64,000 bases of DNA from Mycolicibacterium hodleri (GTDB lineage: Bacteria > Actinomycetota > Actinomycetes > Mycobacteriales > Mycobacteriaceae): NCBI RefSeq assembly GCF_006439015.1, contig NZ_RCZG01000009.1, positions 147,234 to 211,233 on the forward strand, read 5' to 3'. The notes beneath the pieces are model-generated. The model made no database searches. It was not told the origin of the DNA and saw only the letters and a list, made by a program, of their open reading frames with translations. The translations under genes and the position numbers were made by a program. This document shows, piece after piece, positions 28,600 through 37,269 of this stretch. The first letter of the stretch is position 1; every line of letters starts with the position of its first letter.

Positions 28600-29814
28600 A
28601 TGACACATAGGCGTTCCAACAAATGCACGATCAAACGAACCACTATGGCGCTTGGCGTCGCCGCGGCGTTGCTGCCCATGGCCTCCCTGCCCACGGCGCA
28701 GGCAGCCCTGCCACCTACTTTCGATACGGGTGCAACCGTGCTCGTGCTCAGCCCGGTGGAGAGGGTGACGGTGAATGACTGGCTCGGGGGGGCCCTCTGC
28801 AAGAACACTTCCAACAACTGCGTGGACGTCAACTACGTGCCCGTCAACGTCCCCGGCGGGGTGGTGGCGCTAGACACTGCGATCGCGAACACGCCCGGAC
28901 CGAAGATAGTCTTCGGCTTCAGCGGTGGGGCCGCCGTGTCCGCGGTCTATCTTCAGCAACACGCCGCCGATCCCGTCGACGAAAACGTCTCGTTCGTCGT
29001 GATCGGCAATCCCACCCGGAAGTACGGCGGCTCGGGTATCAGCAAGGTAGCCCCGATGCCCGAGACGGGCTACAACGTCATCGACATCTCCCGTGAATAC
29101 GACTCGGTATCGGATAAGACGCGCAACCCGTTCAACCTCCTGGCCGACGCCAACGCTGCCGCTGGATTCATGTTCATCCACCTCGACTACTCGTCGGTGG
29201 ACATCTACGCGCCCGAGAACACCGTCTGGACCGAGGGCAACACCACATACGTATTCGTACCGACGCCCAATATTCCGCTGCTCGAGCCGCTACGCCGACT
29301 CGGGTTAACCGAGCTCGCCGATGCCCTCAACGCGCCACTGAAGGCGAAGATCGACAGGGCCTACGACCGTCCGTACCTCGTCACACCACCGCCGACGGAT
29401 CCACCGACCGATCCACCAACAACCGTCACGGCGGCGGCATTGCCTGCATCGAGTGGCGTGAGGACAAGCGCTGCGCAAGCCAAACAGACGCGCACGCTGG
29501 CTCCCGCGAAGGCGGTCCCAGCGCAACCCGCCGCGACGAGCACGGCGGCCGTGGATACCGACACCACGACGATCCGCGTCTTGCCAAAGGCGAATAAGGT
29601 TGTTGCACAACACCTTTCGTCGCTCAAATCGGCGTTGAAGAGCAGCGCATCGAAGCCGAAGTCTACGACGAGCACTTCTTCGACCGTGGACGGCAATAAG
29701 GTCGAACCCGCCAAGGTTGGCGGAGGCCAAACCGCAAGTTCGTCGGAAGGGTCGAAGCCGGCAGAAGCGCCAGTCCAGGACGGCGCCACAGACGGCAACG
29801 GTTCGTCGGAATAG
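28600..29814 (+). CDS. Secreted PE-PPE-domain (Chp-like) serine hydrolase/acyltransferase 3
   Basis: The protein has 404 aa. The signal peptide is residues 1-36 with a basic N-region (MTHRRSNKCTIKRTT) and cleavage near AQA-ALPP. The PE-PPE hydrolase domain has the nucleophile Ser108 in VFGFSGGAAV, Asp168/Asp172 in REYDSVSDKTRNPFN and His194 in MFIHLDYSSV. It is the closest sibling of the protein at 22302-23555: both have IGNPTRxYGGS and PLLEPLRR segments. After residue 265 (TPPPTDPPTDPPT) there is a long Ala/Ser/Thr/Lys tail of low complexity. A purine-rich CAGGGGG stands before the ATG. A role in extracytoplasmic acyl transfer is inferred from the family. Confidence 0.75.
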   Translation: MTHRRSNKCTIKRTTMALGVAAALLPMASLPTAQAALPPTFDTGATVLVLSPVERVTVNDWLGGALCKNTSNNCVDVNYVPVNVPGGVVALDTAIANTPGPKIVFGFSGGAAVSAVYLQQHAADPVDENVSFVVIGNPTRKYGGSGISKVAPMPETGYNVIDISREYDSVSDKTRNPFNLLADANAAAGFMFIHLDYSSVDIYAPENTVWTEGNTTYVFVPTPNIPLLEPLRRLGLTELADALNAPLKAKIDRAYDRPYLVTPPPTDPPTDPPTTVTAAALPASSGVRTSAAQAKQTRTLAPAKAVPAQPAATSTAAVDTDTTTIRVLPKANKVVAQHLSSLKSALKSSASKPKSTTSTSSTVDGNKVEPAKVGGGQTASSSEGSKPAEAPVQDGATDGNGSSE

Positions 29815-29890
29815 GGGGCGCCCCGGCCACCGTCGAGCCATCGGTCGGGTGGTGTCGCACACCGGCTCGGGGATGTGCTTGGCTGACGGC

Positions 29891-30718
29891 ATGGATGTCG
29901 GTGGGCTCACGCCAATAGAGGAAACCGCACTGCTGACCCAGTACGCACGGGCGCTGGACAGCCGACGTTCACGTCCCATTCTCGGCGACAGCCTCGCCAA
30001 CGAGGTCATTGCGAAGATCGACTACGACTTCGCTAGCCTCGCTGCTACACCGAGTGTGGTGTGCCTGGTGGCGTTGCGCGCCAAGATGCTCGACGCGCGG
30101 ATCCGCGCCTTCGTCGCCGAGCACCCCGACGCCGTAGTGGTCGACATCGGCGCAGGTTTCAACGGCGTCGCCTTCCGGGTGGATCCGCCGCCAACGGTGG
30201 ATTGGTACAGCGTCGACCTGCCCGCTGTCATCGCACTGCGCGACGAACTATTGCGGCCACGCGATCACTCGCATTCGGTGGCGGCGTCCATCCTCGAAGC
30301 CGATTGGGTGACAACGATTCCCGGTGACAGACCGACGATGGTGGTGGCCGACGGCTTGTTCGCATTTCTGACCGAGCCGATGGTGGTGACAGCCCTGAGA
30401 AGCGTTACCGGACACTTCGAATCGGGCGTGATCGCGTTCAACGACTATGGCCCGGTCAGCCAGGTCAACAAATTCCTAGGCAAACTCGCCACGTCCAGGA
30501 AGTCGAATTCGCCTCACACCCAATGGAACTTCCCCGGATTCAAAGACGCGCGCATACCAGAGACCTGGAATACCGAGTTGACGCTGATCGAGGAGGCCAG
30601 CGTGATGAACCAGTCGGATTCTGTGCTGTTCCCGCCAATGCTCCGGCTCGCCAGTCGGATGGCCACGCGCATCCCGGCCATCGCGCGCAAGGCCAGGGTG
30701 CTGCAGTACGGGTTTTAA
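29891..30718 (+). CDS. SAM-dependent methyltransferase, LCM/TcmP-type
   Basis: The protein has 275 aa. It has the layout of the leucine-carboxyl-methyltransferase (PF04072-type) superfamily: TQYARALDSRRSRPILGDSLANEV at the N-terminus, ALRAKMLDARIRAFVAEHP, the SAM motif VVVDIGAGFNGVAFRVD, YSVDLPAVIALRDELL, and MVVADGLFAFL, where many relatives have AEG. Family members methylate carboxyls or hydroxyls of polyketides and small molecules. Start uncertain: ATG at 29891 (MDVGGL) or 29873. The N-terminus of the decayed copy at 4434 (DLSGLQPIERT) supports the shorter form. It converges on the P450 gene with 25 bp between. Confidence 0.82.
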   Translation: MDVGGLTPIEETALLTQYARALDSRRSRPILGDSLANEVIAKIDYDFASLAATPSVVCLVALRAKMLDARIRAFVAEHPDAVVVDIGAGFNGVAFRVDPPPTVDWYSVDLPAVIALRDELLRPRDHSHSVAASILEADWVTTIPGDRPTMVVADGLFAFLTEPMVVTALRSVTGHFESGVIAFNDYGPVSQVNKFLGKLATSRKSNSPHTQWNFPGFKDARIPETWNTELTLIEEASVMNQSDSVLFPPMLRLASRMATRIPAIARKARVLQYGF

Positions 30719-30743
30719 CTCCGTCGGGTCCGCGAGGTCGGCA

Positions 30744-32111
30744 TCACGAGGTGCTGCGCTCGGCCGCGGACACCGTATTCGCATCGCTCGCGCCCGTCTT
30801 TCGCCGATGGACGACTGCACGTCCTCCCTTGGCCGGAGTGACGGTGACGCCGCGACTGTGCGGCTTCTCGTCGGGCTCGTCGGTTGGTTCAAGACGGAAC
30901 TCGCGGAGAATCGTGCGCAGCGTGACGTCCATCTCCATCGTGGCGAAGGCCGCACCGATGCATCGCATCATTCCACCCCCAAATGGGATCCAGGCGAAGG
31001 GGTTTGGCGCGTTATCTACGAACCGGTCCGGATTGAAGGCCTCGGGATCGGGGAAACTGTCCGCTGCTGCCATGGCCAGCTGGGTGCTCGCCAGAATGGT
31101 GTCACCCTCCGGAATGACCCACTCCCCCAGCTTGATTCGGGTGTTCGCCCGGCGCAGGGCCGCGGTGAGGACCGGCCTGGTGCGCTGCGACTCTGCGATC
31201 GTCGCCTGGAGGAGCTCCGAGCCGCCGGCATCGACCTCCTCCGTCAGGCGCGACAGCAGTTCCGGATGCCTTCGGATCCGTTCCACCGTCCACGCCAGCT
31301 GTGTCGACGTGGTTTCGTGACCGGCGACCAACATCGTCAGTAGTTCGTCGCCGATGTGCCCATCCGACATGGGCTGACCGTCTTCTGTCCGCGCCTGCAA
31401 CAGCATGGACAGCACGTCATCGCGTTCCGTGAAGCGAGGGTCCGCTCTAGCGTCCGCAATGAGCGAGTTGATCGCTTGGTCCATCCGGCGGCGATACTGC
31501 GCAAACTTGGCGCCCGGGCTCCACGGTCCGAGGTCCCGGCGCACGGCGGACGGCATGAGGGCGATCTTGGAACCGAACGTGACGGCAGCCGGGATAAGTA
31601 CTCGGAGTTCATCCAATGCCGGGCCCTCCGCGCCGAACACTGCGCGCAAGATCGTATTGAGGGTGATGCGCATCATCGGCTCGAGCGTCTCGAACTCGCG
31701 GCCTTCCGGCCAGGTCGCGATCTCGCGCATCGCCTCCTCTTCGGTGATTCGCTCGTAATTGCGCATGCTCTTGCCGTGGAACGGAGGAAGTAGCAACTTG
31801 CGTCTTGCGAGAAGTTCGTCACCGTCGAGGTTGAAGATCGATCCGGGACCCAGCACGTCACCGCCCAGATTGTTCCTGGGACGCCCGATCAAACCCCTAC
31901 TGGTGCTGAACAGATCCTTCACCAGCACCGGATCGCTGATCACGACGGTCCGGCCGAATACCGGGAGATTGAGGGTGAATGTCTTGCCGTAGCGTCGCCC
32001 CAGCGCACTCACCGCCCCGTAGCGGGCTGTCAACACAGCAACACCCTGAACGAGCTTGGGAATCCGCGGACCCGGCGGTAGCCGAACCGGATCGGTTGTC
32101 TCCGTTGCCAT
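30744..32111 (-). CDS. Cytochrome P450
   Basis: The protein has 455 aa. The heme-thiolate loop is FGGGMMRCIGAAFATMEM (Cys384), the I-helix oxygen-binding motif is VAGHETTSTQLAW, and the family's K-helix ExxR region is AALRRANTRIKLGEW. NPDRFVDNAPNPFAWIPFG precedes the heme loop. The N-terminus (RLPPGPRIPKLVQG) is the proline-rich hinge seen in CYP110/CYP1xx-like bacterial enzymes that act on fatty or terpenoid chains. The exact family cannot be given. It lies 100 bp after the BVMO-type gene on the same strand and may share its transcript. Redox partners are not encoded nearby. Confidence 0.93.
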   Translation of the reverse strand: MATETTDPVRLPPGPRIPKLVQGVAVLTARYGAVSALGRRYGKTFTLNLPVFGRTVVISDPVLVKDLFSTSRGLIGRPRNNLGGDVLGPGSIFNLDGDELLARRKLLLPPFHGKSMRNYERITEEEAMREIATWPEGREFETLEPMMRITLNTILRAVFGAEGPALDELRVLIPAAVTFGSKIALMPSAVRRDLGPWSPGAKFAQYRRRMDQAINSLIADARADPRFTERDDVLSMLLQARTEDGQPMSDGHIGDELLTMLVAGHETTSTQLAWTVERIRRHPELLSRLTEEVDAGGSELLQATIAESQRTRPVLTAALRRANTRIKLGEWVIPEGDTILASTQLAMAAADSFPDPEAFNPDRFVDNAPNPFAWIPFGGGMMRCIGAAFATMEMDVTLRTILREFRLEPTDEPDEKPHSRGVTVTPAKGGRAVVHRRKTGASDANTVSAAERSTS

Positions 32112-32211
32112 CTCGTCACCTCTTCCAACTGATCAGCAATTATTGCGCCCGAACCGGCCGGTCCTCGACATCGTGGATACGCAGGCCGGGCCAATCGTGG
32201 CGGTGTGGCCC

Positions 32212-33696
32212 TCAGGCTATCGTGTAGTCACTCAACGGGAACCGGTCCTGTTCCTTCACTGCATGGCGCACCGACGTCGGCCGGAATAGCGGTGCTTCAC
32301 CCGAGCTGTTGAACCAGTATGACCTCGACGTCGCGCAATTACCGAGGTGAAACACTGAGTCGTCGAGGAGGTCGAGCATCTCCTGCAGGAAGCGGGCGTT
32401 GGCCTGCTCCGTCACCTCAAAGGTGTTCGCGCCGTTGCGTTGCAGCTCGCCGAACAAGCGATTCATGTGGCGCATCTGGTACTCAACGGTGTCGAACCAG
32501 GACATGCCAACCCACGCGTAGGGGCTGGCTTGCGTCAACATGTTCGGGAACATCGGCACGGTGACGCCCTCGTAGGCCTGGAACCTGTTCTCACGCCACC
32601 ACTTACCGAGATTGCGACCATCCCGGCCGATTACCTCGATGGCCGGCAGGTTGGACTCCCACACATCGAACCCGGTTGCCAGGACCAGCGTATCGATGTC
32701 GCGTTTGCTGCCATCCCGGGAGACGATGCCATCGGGCTCGATCCGCTCGATCCCGGCGGTCTCCAGATGCACGTGCGGTTTGGTCAACGCCTTGTAGAAG
32801 GTATTCGACAGCGTCGGCCTCTTGCAGCCGAAGTCATAGTCCGGCGTCAGCTTGCGGCGTAACTCCTTGTCGCGTACCGACAGGAATCGGTGGAGCCCGC
32901 CGATGGCCGCCGCCGCGCGGTTCACCGGCCTGAAGCGCCGGAACTTCCACATCGCCACCGTCACCATCAGGTCCATGAAGCCGTCGGTCGACATCCGCAG
33001 GAGCCGCTGCGCGGCAGGGAGTCGAGCGAAGAGCCGCTGGGTGGCCGGAGTGAAGCCCAGGTCGAACTTGGGCATCACCCAGATGGGCGTGCGCTGATAG
33101 ACGGTGAGCTCGGAGACGTCTTCGGCCAGCGCCGGAACGAGCTGTACGCCGGTCGATCCAGTGCCGATGATGGCGGCTTTTTTGCCTTCCAGCGAATAAC
33201 TGTCATCCCACTTGGCAGCGTGCACGATGCGTCCAGCGAACGTTTCGATGCCGGGGATGTCTGGCGTGCGAGGTTGGCAGAGATAGCCGGTCGCGAGCAC
33301 CAGGAACCGGGCTCGCAACGTCTCGCCTCCGGCGAGAGACACCAGCCAGACGGCGGCATCCTCGTCCCAGCGGGCACCTTCGACGACGGTGTTGAACCGC
33401 ATGTAGCGGCGGACGTCGTACTTGTCGGCGACGTGTTCGGCGTATTGCTTCAGCTCGACGCCCGGCGCGTAGAGGCGCGACCAGTACGGGTTGGGTTCGA
33501 ACCAGTAGGAATACGTGGTCGAGGGCACGTCAACCGTCAAACCGGGATAACGGTTGACGTGCCATGTACCGCCGAGGTCGTCCTCGCGATCGACGATCGC
33601 GATGTCCTGATACCCCATCCGGTTGAACTGGATGGCGGCACCGATACCCCCGAACCCCGCACCGACGATTACTGCATCTAATTGCTGGGAGCTCAC
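32212..33696 (-). CDS. Flavin-containing monooxygenase, Baeyer-Villiger type (copy 2)
   Basis: The protein has 494 aa, with the same architecture as the copy at 26172: FAD motif VGAGFGGIGAAIQ, fingerprint FAGRIVHAAKW, NADPH motif IGTGSTGVQ, then LVLATGFDVWESNLPAIEVIGRDGRNL. Long identical blocks with copy 1 (YSYWFEPNPYWSRLYAPG, RKLTPDYDFGCKRPT against RKLTPTYDFGCKRPT) show a duplication within the locus. The two copies now sit on opposite strands. The gene starts 15 bp after the secreted-protein gene at 33712-35319 ends, so it is likely in one transcript with it and perhaps with the downstream P450. Substrate unknown; a ketone is expected. Confidence 0.9.
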   Translation of the reverse strand: MSSQQLDAVIVGAGFGGIGAAIQFNRMGYQDIAIVDREDDLGGTWHVNRYPGLTVDVPSTTYSYWFEPNPYWSRLYAPGVELKQYAEHVADKYDVRRYMRFNTVVEGARWDEDAAVWLVSLAGGETLRARFLVLATGYLCQPRTPDIPGIETFAGRIVHAAKWDDSYSLEGKKAAIIGTGSTGVQLVPALAEDVSELTVYQRTPIWVMPKFDLGFTPATQRLFARLPAAQRLLRMSTDGFMDLMVTVAMWKFRRFRPVNRAAAAIGGLHRFLSVRDKELRRKLTPDYDFGCKRPTLSNTFYKALTKPHVHLETAGIERIEPDGIVSRDGSKRDIDTLVLATGFDVWESNLPAIEVIGRDGRNLGKWWRENRFQAYEGVTVPMFPNMLTQASPYAWVGMSWFDTVEYQMRHMNRLFGELQRNGANTFEVTEQANARFLQEMLDLLDDSVFHLGNCATSRSYWFNSSGEAPLFRPTSVRHAVKEQDRFPLSDYTIA

Positions 33697-33711
33697 AAGG
33701 CGATACTACGT

Positions 33712-35319
33712 CTATCCATCGGTGTTGCCAGAACCGCCGGACGCTCCGCCCTTGTCGCTGTCCGCAGCCTTGGCGACCTTGTTGGCCTTGGGTGTCTTGG
33801 CTACCTTGGGCGCCGTGTCCCCGCTGGTGCTGGCGGTGTCACCGGACGTCTTGGAGCCCTTGAACGGGTTCGAGAAGGCATCCTTGATGGCGCCGGCCAA
33901 GCCATTCTCAGGCTTCGCGTGCTTGGGCGTGGGCTTCGGCTTGCTGACCTCCGGCGTCGAAGTGGTGCTGGTCGCCTGATCGAGGGTGTTTGCCGCCGGG
34001 GTCGGATCTTCCGTCCCGGCTGCATTGACCGCTGCTGCCGCGGCCGCCACGTCCTCTTCCGGGGTCGCCTGCGTCTTCTCGGGCTTGGCCAGCAGCTTCT
34101 TCAGCAACGGCGTGTTGGACGAATTGGTGGTGTCGGTGGCGGTGCTGTCCGCGGCGGCCAGTGTCGTCATCGTGGTGCCCTGCGTGAAGGGGCCCACCGG
34201 AGGCGTGAACGGCGGAGCTTGGGTGCCAGGGTTGATCGGCCCGGGAATGGGCAGGTGGTCGGGGTTTGGGACGAGATAGGCGCACAGCGTGCACTGGGTG
34301 CCCAGAACGAAGGGATTCAGGAAGGTGTTGAACCCCTTGACCAAGTTGACCAGCGTGCTGACGGTCATAGCAAGCGTCGGAACCTTGATGGTCGAGAAGT
34401 CCGGCGTCTGCAGAAGGCTGTTGTAGAAGTTCGTGAACGGAGCCGACAGGTCAAGCTTGACCGTTTGCCCTGATTGCGGAACCTGGGGGCCAGCGGGATC
34501 GAGGATGTTGCAGGCGCCCTCGTCGGTGCAGGTGATGGGATCCGTCACCGTGGGGAAGGTGTAACCATCGGTGAACAGTTTGTAGATGTTCTGCAGCTGC
34601 AGGCTGTCGCCGAGGATGCTGAAGATGTCGGGGCAGGCGCCAAGCCCGGTGCCGGTGCAACCGACGCTCATGGGGAGCTGGGAAGCGGCGATCGCGGTGA
34701 CGATGTTGCCAAGGCCGACAGACAGCGCGGGGATCGGCACGGCCACGTTCAACAACGCCTGGTACCTGGCGATGTCACCGGGATCTGTCCCCAGCACGTT
34801 GGTGGGACTGTAGACCCAGATGTTCCCGGCGAAGTTTAGGTCCGAGGTCAATCCGACGACCTGACCCTCGGGCCGCTGAAAGAGCACGTTGTCGAAATTC
34901 GGCGTGAAGCTGAAACCGGAGTTGGGCTCTGCGCCCAAGTTCAGCGGGTTGCCCGTGCCGTCGTCGCCGGTGCCCAGAGCCGTCAGCAGGTTGTACGGGA
35001 TGTTCGCCAGTGTGATGAGCAGGTTGGCCGGGATGTTGAAGACGGAGGGTCCGGCAGTAGCCGCCAGGGTCTGGAACGCAGAGGGCGTGCCGTTGGCCAT
35101 GAAGGAGGGAAGCGAGGACACGCCGCACACCGTGCTGTCGGTAGCGGCGCCGGTGCAGGAGGTGACGCTGGCAACGAGATCCACCGACGCGGTGGAGACG
35201 CGGATGTCGGAGCCCGGCGATGCGATCTGCGTTGGCGCGATCGGAGTCACCGAGATGATGCTGGCTCCGACAAGGGCCACGCCCGCGGTGACGTAGGGAC
35301 GTAGGGCGGCGGCGGACAT
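33712..35319 (-). CDS. Large secreted mycobacterial protein of unknown function (YVTAGVALVGAS family, copy A)
   Basis: The protein has 535 aa. The start at 35319 has an AAAGGGGG ribosome-binding site 4-8 bases upstream; the frame is open for 77 more codons that carry no support. The N-terminus RPYVTAGVALVGASIISVTPIAP is a signal-like segment shared with the protein at 37270. The middle (about 30-390) has NIPANLLITLANIPYNLLTALG, IWVYSPTNVLGTDPGD, DIFSILGD and GYTFPTVTDP stretches matching the other copy in order. The last 130 residues are Ala/Thr/Pro/Lys/Gly-rich (KPKPTPKHAKPENG). Probably exported to the envelope. I recognise the family from mycobacteria but know no function. Confidence 0.7.
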   Translation of the reverse strand: MSAAALRPYVTAGVALVGASIISVTPIAPTQIASPGSDIRVSTASVDLVASVTSCTGAATDSTVCGVSSLPSFMANGTPSAFQTLAATAGPSVFNIPANLLITLANIPYNLLTALGTGDDGTGNPLNLGAEPNSGFSFTPNFDNVLFQRPEGQVVGLTSDLNFAGNIWVYSPTNVLGTDPGDIARYQALLNVAVPIPALSVGLGNIVTAIAASQLPMSVGCTGTGLGACPDIFSILGDSLQLQNIYKLFTDGYTFPTVTDPITCTDEGACNILDPAGPQVPQSGQTVKLDLSAPFTNFYNSLLQTPDFSTIKVPTLAMTVSTLVNLVKGFNTFLNPFVLGTQCTLCAYLVPNPDHLPIPGPINPGTQAPPFTPPVGPFTQGTTMTTLAAADSTATDTTNSSNTPLLKKLLAKPEKTQATPEEDVAAAAAAVNAAGTEDPTPAANTLDQATSTTSTPEVSKPKPTPKHAKPENGLAGAIKDAFSNPFKGSKTSGDTASTSGDTAPKVAKTPKANKVAKAADSDKGGASGGSGNTDG

Positions 35320-35378
35320 AGCGCCCCCTTTCTGAAGTGAAGGCTCCGCGCGTTGCTGAGCGACGTGTGACAGCGAAG

Positions 35379-35407
35379 AACGTATCCAAAAAGTTACCGA
35401 GTGTCCA
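35379..35407 (-). promoter_or_regulatory. Promoter of the secreted-protein gene A (TGGACA-N17-TACGTT)
   Basis: On the minus strand TGGACA (35407-35402) and TACGTT (35384-35379) are exactly 17 bp apart, near the SigA consensus (TTGACA/TANNNT). The same pair with the same spacing, and an identical CTTTTTGGATACGTTC block, precede the paralogous gene at 38646. That conservation between otherwise diverged upstream regions is the main evidence. Confidence 0.65.
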
Positions 35408-35443
35408 GCAAATCGAAGTGTTTCATCACTAACTGCGTCTTTG

Positions 35444-35459
35444 CTGACGACGACGTCAG
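35444..35459. promoter_or_regulatory. Inverted repeat CTGACG-N4-CGTCAG upstream of promoter A
   Basis: A perfect 6-bp-arm repeat (spacer ACGA) lies 36 bp upstream of the -35, centred about 80 bp before the likely transcription start. The same repeat occurs upstream of the paralogous promoter at 38742-38757, one helical turn closer. This placement suits an activator. Confidence 0.55.
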
Positions 35460-35533
35460 AATGACGCAGGCCGATACTAGGGCAAACTGAGTCGAGACGC
35501 AGGTCCACCGATTTGGGCGACTGTGGGAACGAA

Positions 35534-36316
35534 TCAGAGTCCGCGCGCACCGAGCCAAGCGTGAATTCGCTCCGCGACGGCCTGCCAACCCGGCTCGAGC
35601 ATCATGTCGTGGCCCATGTTCGGGAAGAACTCCGGGTCGATCCCGTAGGCGCGTGCCGTTGCGCGGACCTCGCGAGGTGTGACCGCCCCGTCGTCGGCAG
35701 CACCCAACACCAGCATCGGGTTCGTCACCCGATCGGGTCTTGGCCGCGTCATCACACCGTCGAGACCGGAGCGGGCGCTCTCCTCCTGTAATCGACTCGC
35801 GTACTCGACGACCAGGCGTTCCGGCGTGTGCGTCGAGAAGAATCGCTCGCGTGCCAGTGGGGGCGTGCTGACGAAGGGCAACGATTCACCGGTCACTGAG
35901 AGTTTCGCGAAGTGCCACGGGTGCTTTCTCATCCAGCGAAGTCCGGACCCCAAAAAGCCGGTCGGGGGCATCGACGCCATCAAGACGCCGGCGGGAGCGG
36001 CTCGTGTTTCCAGATACCTCTGCACGATGACACCGGCCATGGAGTGCCCTATCACTACCGGCCGAACGGGGAGTTCGTCGGCCACGGACGTGACGTCCTC
36101 GAGGTAGTCGTCGAATGAACAGTCGCGCAGGCGCTTCCCAGCCGGGCTCTGTCCGTGACCTCGGAGACTCAACGCGAGAGCGCGATATCCCTTGTCGGCG
36201 AAGAAGTTCAAGAAGTGCTCATCCCAGCACCAGGCTGCGTGCCACGCGCCGTGGACGAAGAGCAGAGGGACGGGATGGGCGTCGCTGGCACGGCCCTTGT
36301 CGATAACCTCTAGCAT
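35534..36316 (-). CDS. Alpha/beta-hydrolase (esterase/lipase-like)
   Basis: The protein has 260 aa from the ATG at 36316 (MLEVIDKG); the upstream open frame is not supported. The oxyanion motif HGAWHAAWCWDEHF and SLRGHGQS are followed by the nucleophile elbow VVIGHSMAGVIVQ (Ser92). The acid is in LGAADDGAVTP and the histidine in PNMGHDMMLEPGW. It has no signal peptide and so is cytosolic. The fold resembles esterases and haloperoxidase-like hydrolases; substrate not predictable. It is divergent from the SDR gene at 36365 with 48 bp between starts, so the two may share a promoter region and a pathway. Confidence 0.87.
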   Translation of the reverse strand: MLEVIDKGRASDAHPVPLLFVHGAWHAAWCWDEHFLNFFADKGYRALALSLRGHGQSPAGKRLRDCSFDDYLEDVTSVADELPVRPVVIGHSMAGVIVQRYLETRAAPAGVLMASMPPTGFLGSGLRWMRKHPWHFAKLSVTGESLPFVSTPPLARERFFSTHTPERLVVEYASRLQEESARSGLDGVMTRPRPDRVTNPMLVLGAADDGAVTPREVRATARAYGIDPEFFPNMGHDMMLEPGWQAVAERIHAWLGARGL

Positions 36317-36364
36317 CGCCGACAGCGTAGTCACCGACGGTGTCTGTGTACCATTCGGCCCACC

Positions 36365-37153
36365 ATGAGCCTTCCGAACGCGAACCCCGACAACACCGTC
36401 GTCATCACCGGTGCGTCGTCGGGAATCGGCCAAGAGATCGCTCGGGGTCTTGGGAGTCGCTCGTATCCACTGGTGCTCGTGGCACGACGACGGGATCGTC
36501 TCGATGAGTTCGCCGACGGGCTCCGCCAGCGGTATTCGGTGGACGTCGACGTCATGCCGCTTGATCTCAACGAAAGTATGGCGCGCGCCACACTTGCCGA
36601 ACGCATCGGAGATGAGTCCATCGCCGGTCTGGTGAACAGTGCCGGTTTCGGCACCAGCGGACTCTTTCATTCGCTGCCACCGCAACGAGAGAGCGAACAA
36701 GTAGTCCTCAACGCCCTCGCGTTGATGGAACTCACTCGCGCTGCCCTGCCAGGGATGATCGACCGGGGTGGGGGTGCCGTGCTGAACATCGGATCCATCG
36801 CCGGCTTTCAGCCCTTGCCCGGCGCCGCCGTCTACGCCGCCACCAAGGCATTCGTGCAGACCCTCTCCGAAGCAGTGCACGAAGAGCTGCGCGGAACCGG
36901 GGTGTCCTGCACGGTGCTGTCCCCCGGGCCGGTGCCGACGGAATGGTGGGAGATCGCCGGCGAGGGAACGCCAGGAGGCATCGCACAGGTGTCCCTAAAG
37001 TACGTTGCCGAATCCGCGATCGCAGCAATGCTCAAGGGAAAGCGCAGTGTCGTACCAGGCCTGGTCCCCAAGGCGGCCGGTTTCGGGGGCAGGTTCATGC
37101 CGCGAAGGGTGCTGTTGCCAGCGTTGCGGAACGCTGCCGCGCGCCGGAGATGA
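36365..37153 (+). CDS. Short-chain dehydrogenase/reductase (YbbO/DltE-like)
   Basis: The protein has 262 aa. TGASSGIG cofactor motif (15-22), LVARRRDRLDEFA after strand 2, GLVNSAGFGTSG, and the catalytic IGSIAGFQPLPGAAVYAATKAF with Ser, Tyr and Lys. The LSPGPVPTEWW end is typical of the SDR subgroup active on lipid-like ketones or acyl groups (DltE/YbbO, many mycobacterial members). There is no membrane anchor. It is divergent from the hydrolase at 35534-36316 and ends before a long perfect hairpin. Function beyond an NAD(P)-dependent oxidoreductase is not assigned. Confidence 0.88.
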   Translation: MSLPNANPDNTVVITGASSGIGQEIARGLGSRSYPLVLVARRRDRLDEFADGLRQRYSVDVDVMPLDLNESMARATLAERIGDESIAGLVNSAGFGTSGLFHSLPPQRESEQVVLNALALMELTRAALPGMIDRGGGAVLNIGSIAGFQPLPGAAVYAATKAFVQTLSEAVHEELRGTGVSCTVLSPGPVPTEWWEIAGEGTPGGIAQVSLKYVAESAIAAMLKGKRSVVPGLVPKAAGFGGRFMPRRVLLPALRNAAARRR

Positions 37154-37198
37154 ACAGCCCCGATTAGGCCTGCCGGGCGTGCATCAGCCCACCAATTA

Positions 37199-37228
37199 AC
37201 TTGCAGCGCAACGGGTTGCGCTGCAAGT
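37199..37228. terminator. Bidirectional terminator, 14-bp perfect stem
   Basis: ACTTGCAGCGCAAC (37199-37212) and GTTGCGCTGCAAGT (37215-37228) are perfect reverse complements with a 2-bp centre. They lie between two convergent genes (SDR ending 37153, secreted-protein gene B ending 37270). Position, length and symmetry make it a terminator for both strands. Confidence 0.8.
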
Positions 37229-37269
37229 CAGCCGACACGATCACTACCTCGCCAAAACGGGCTCGGCTG

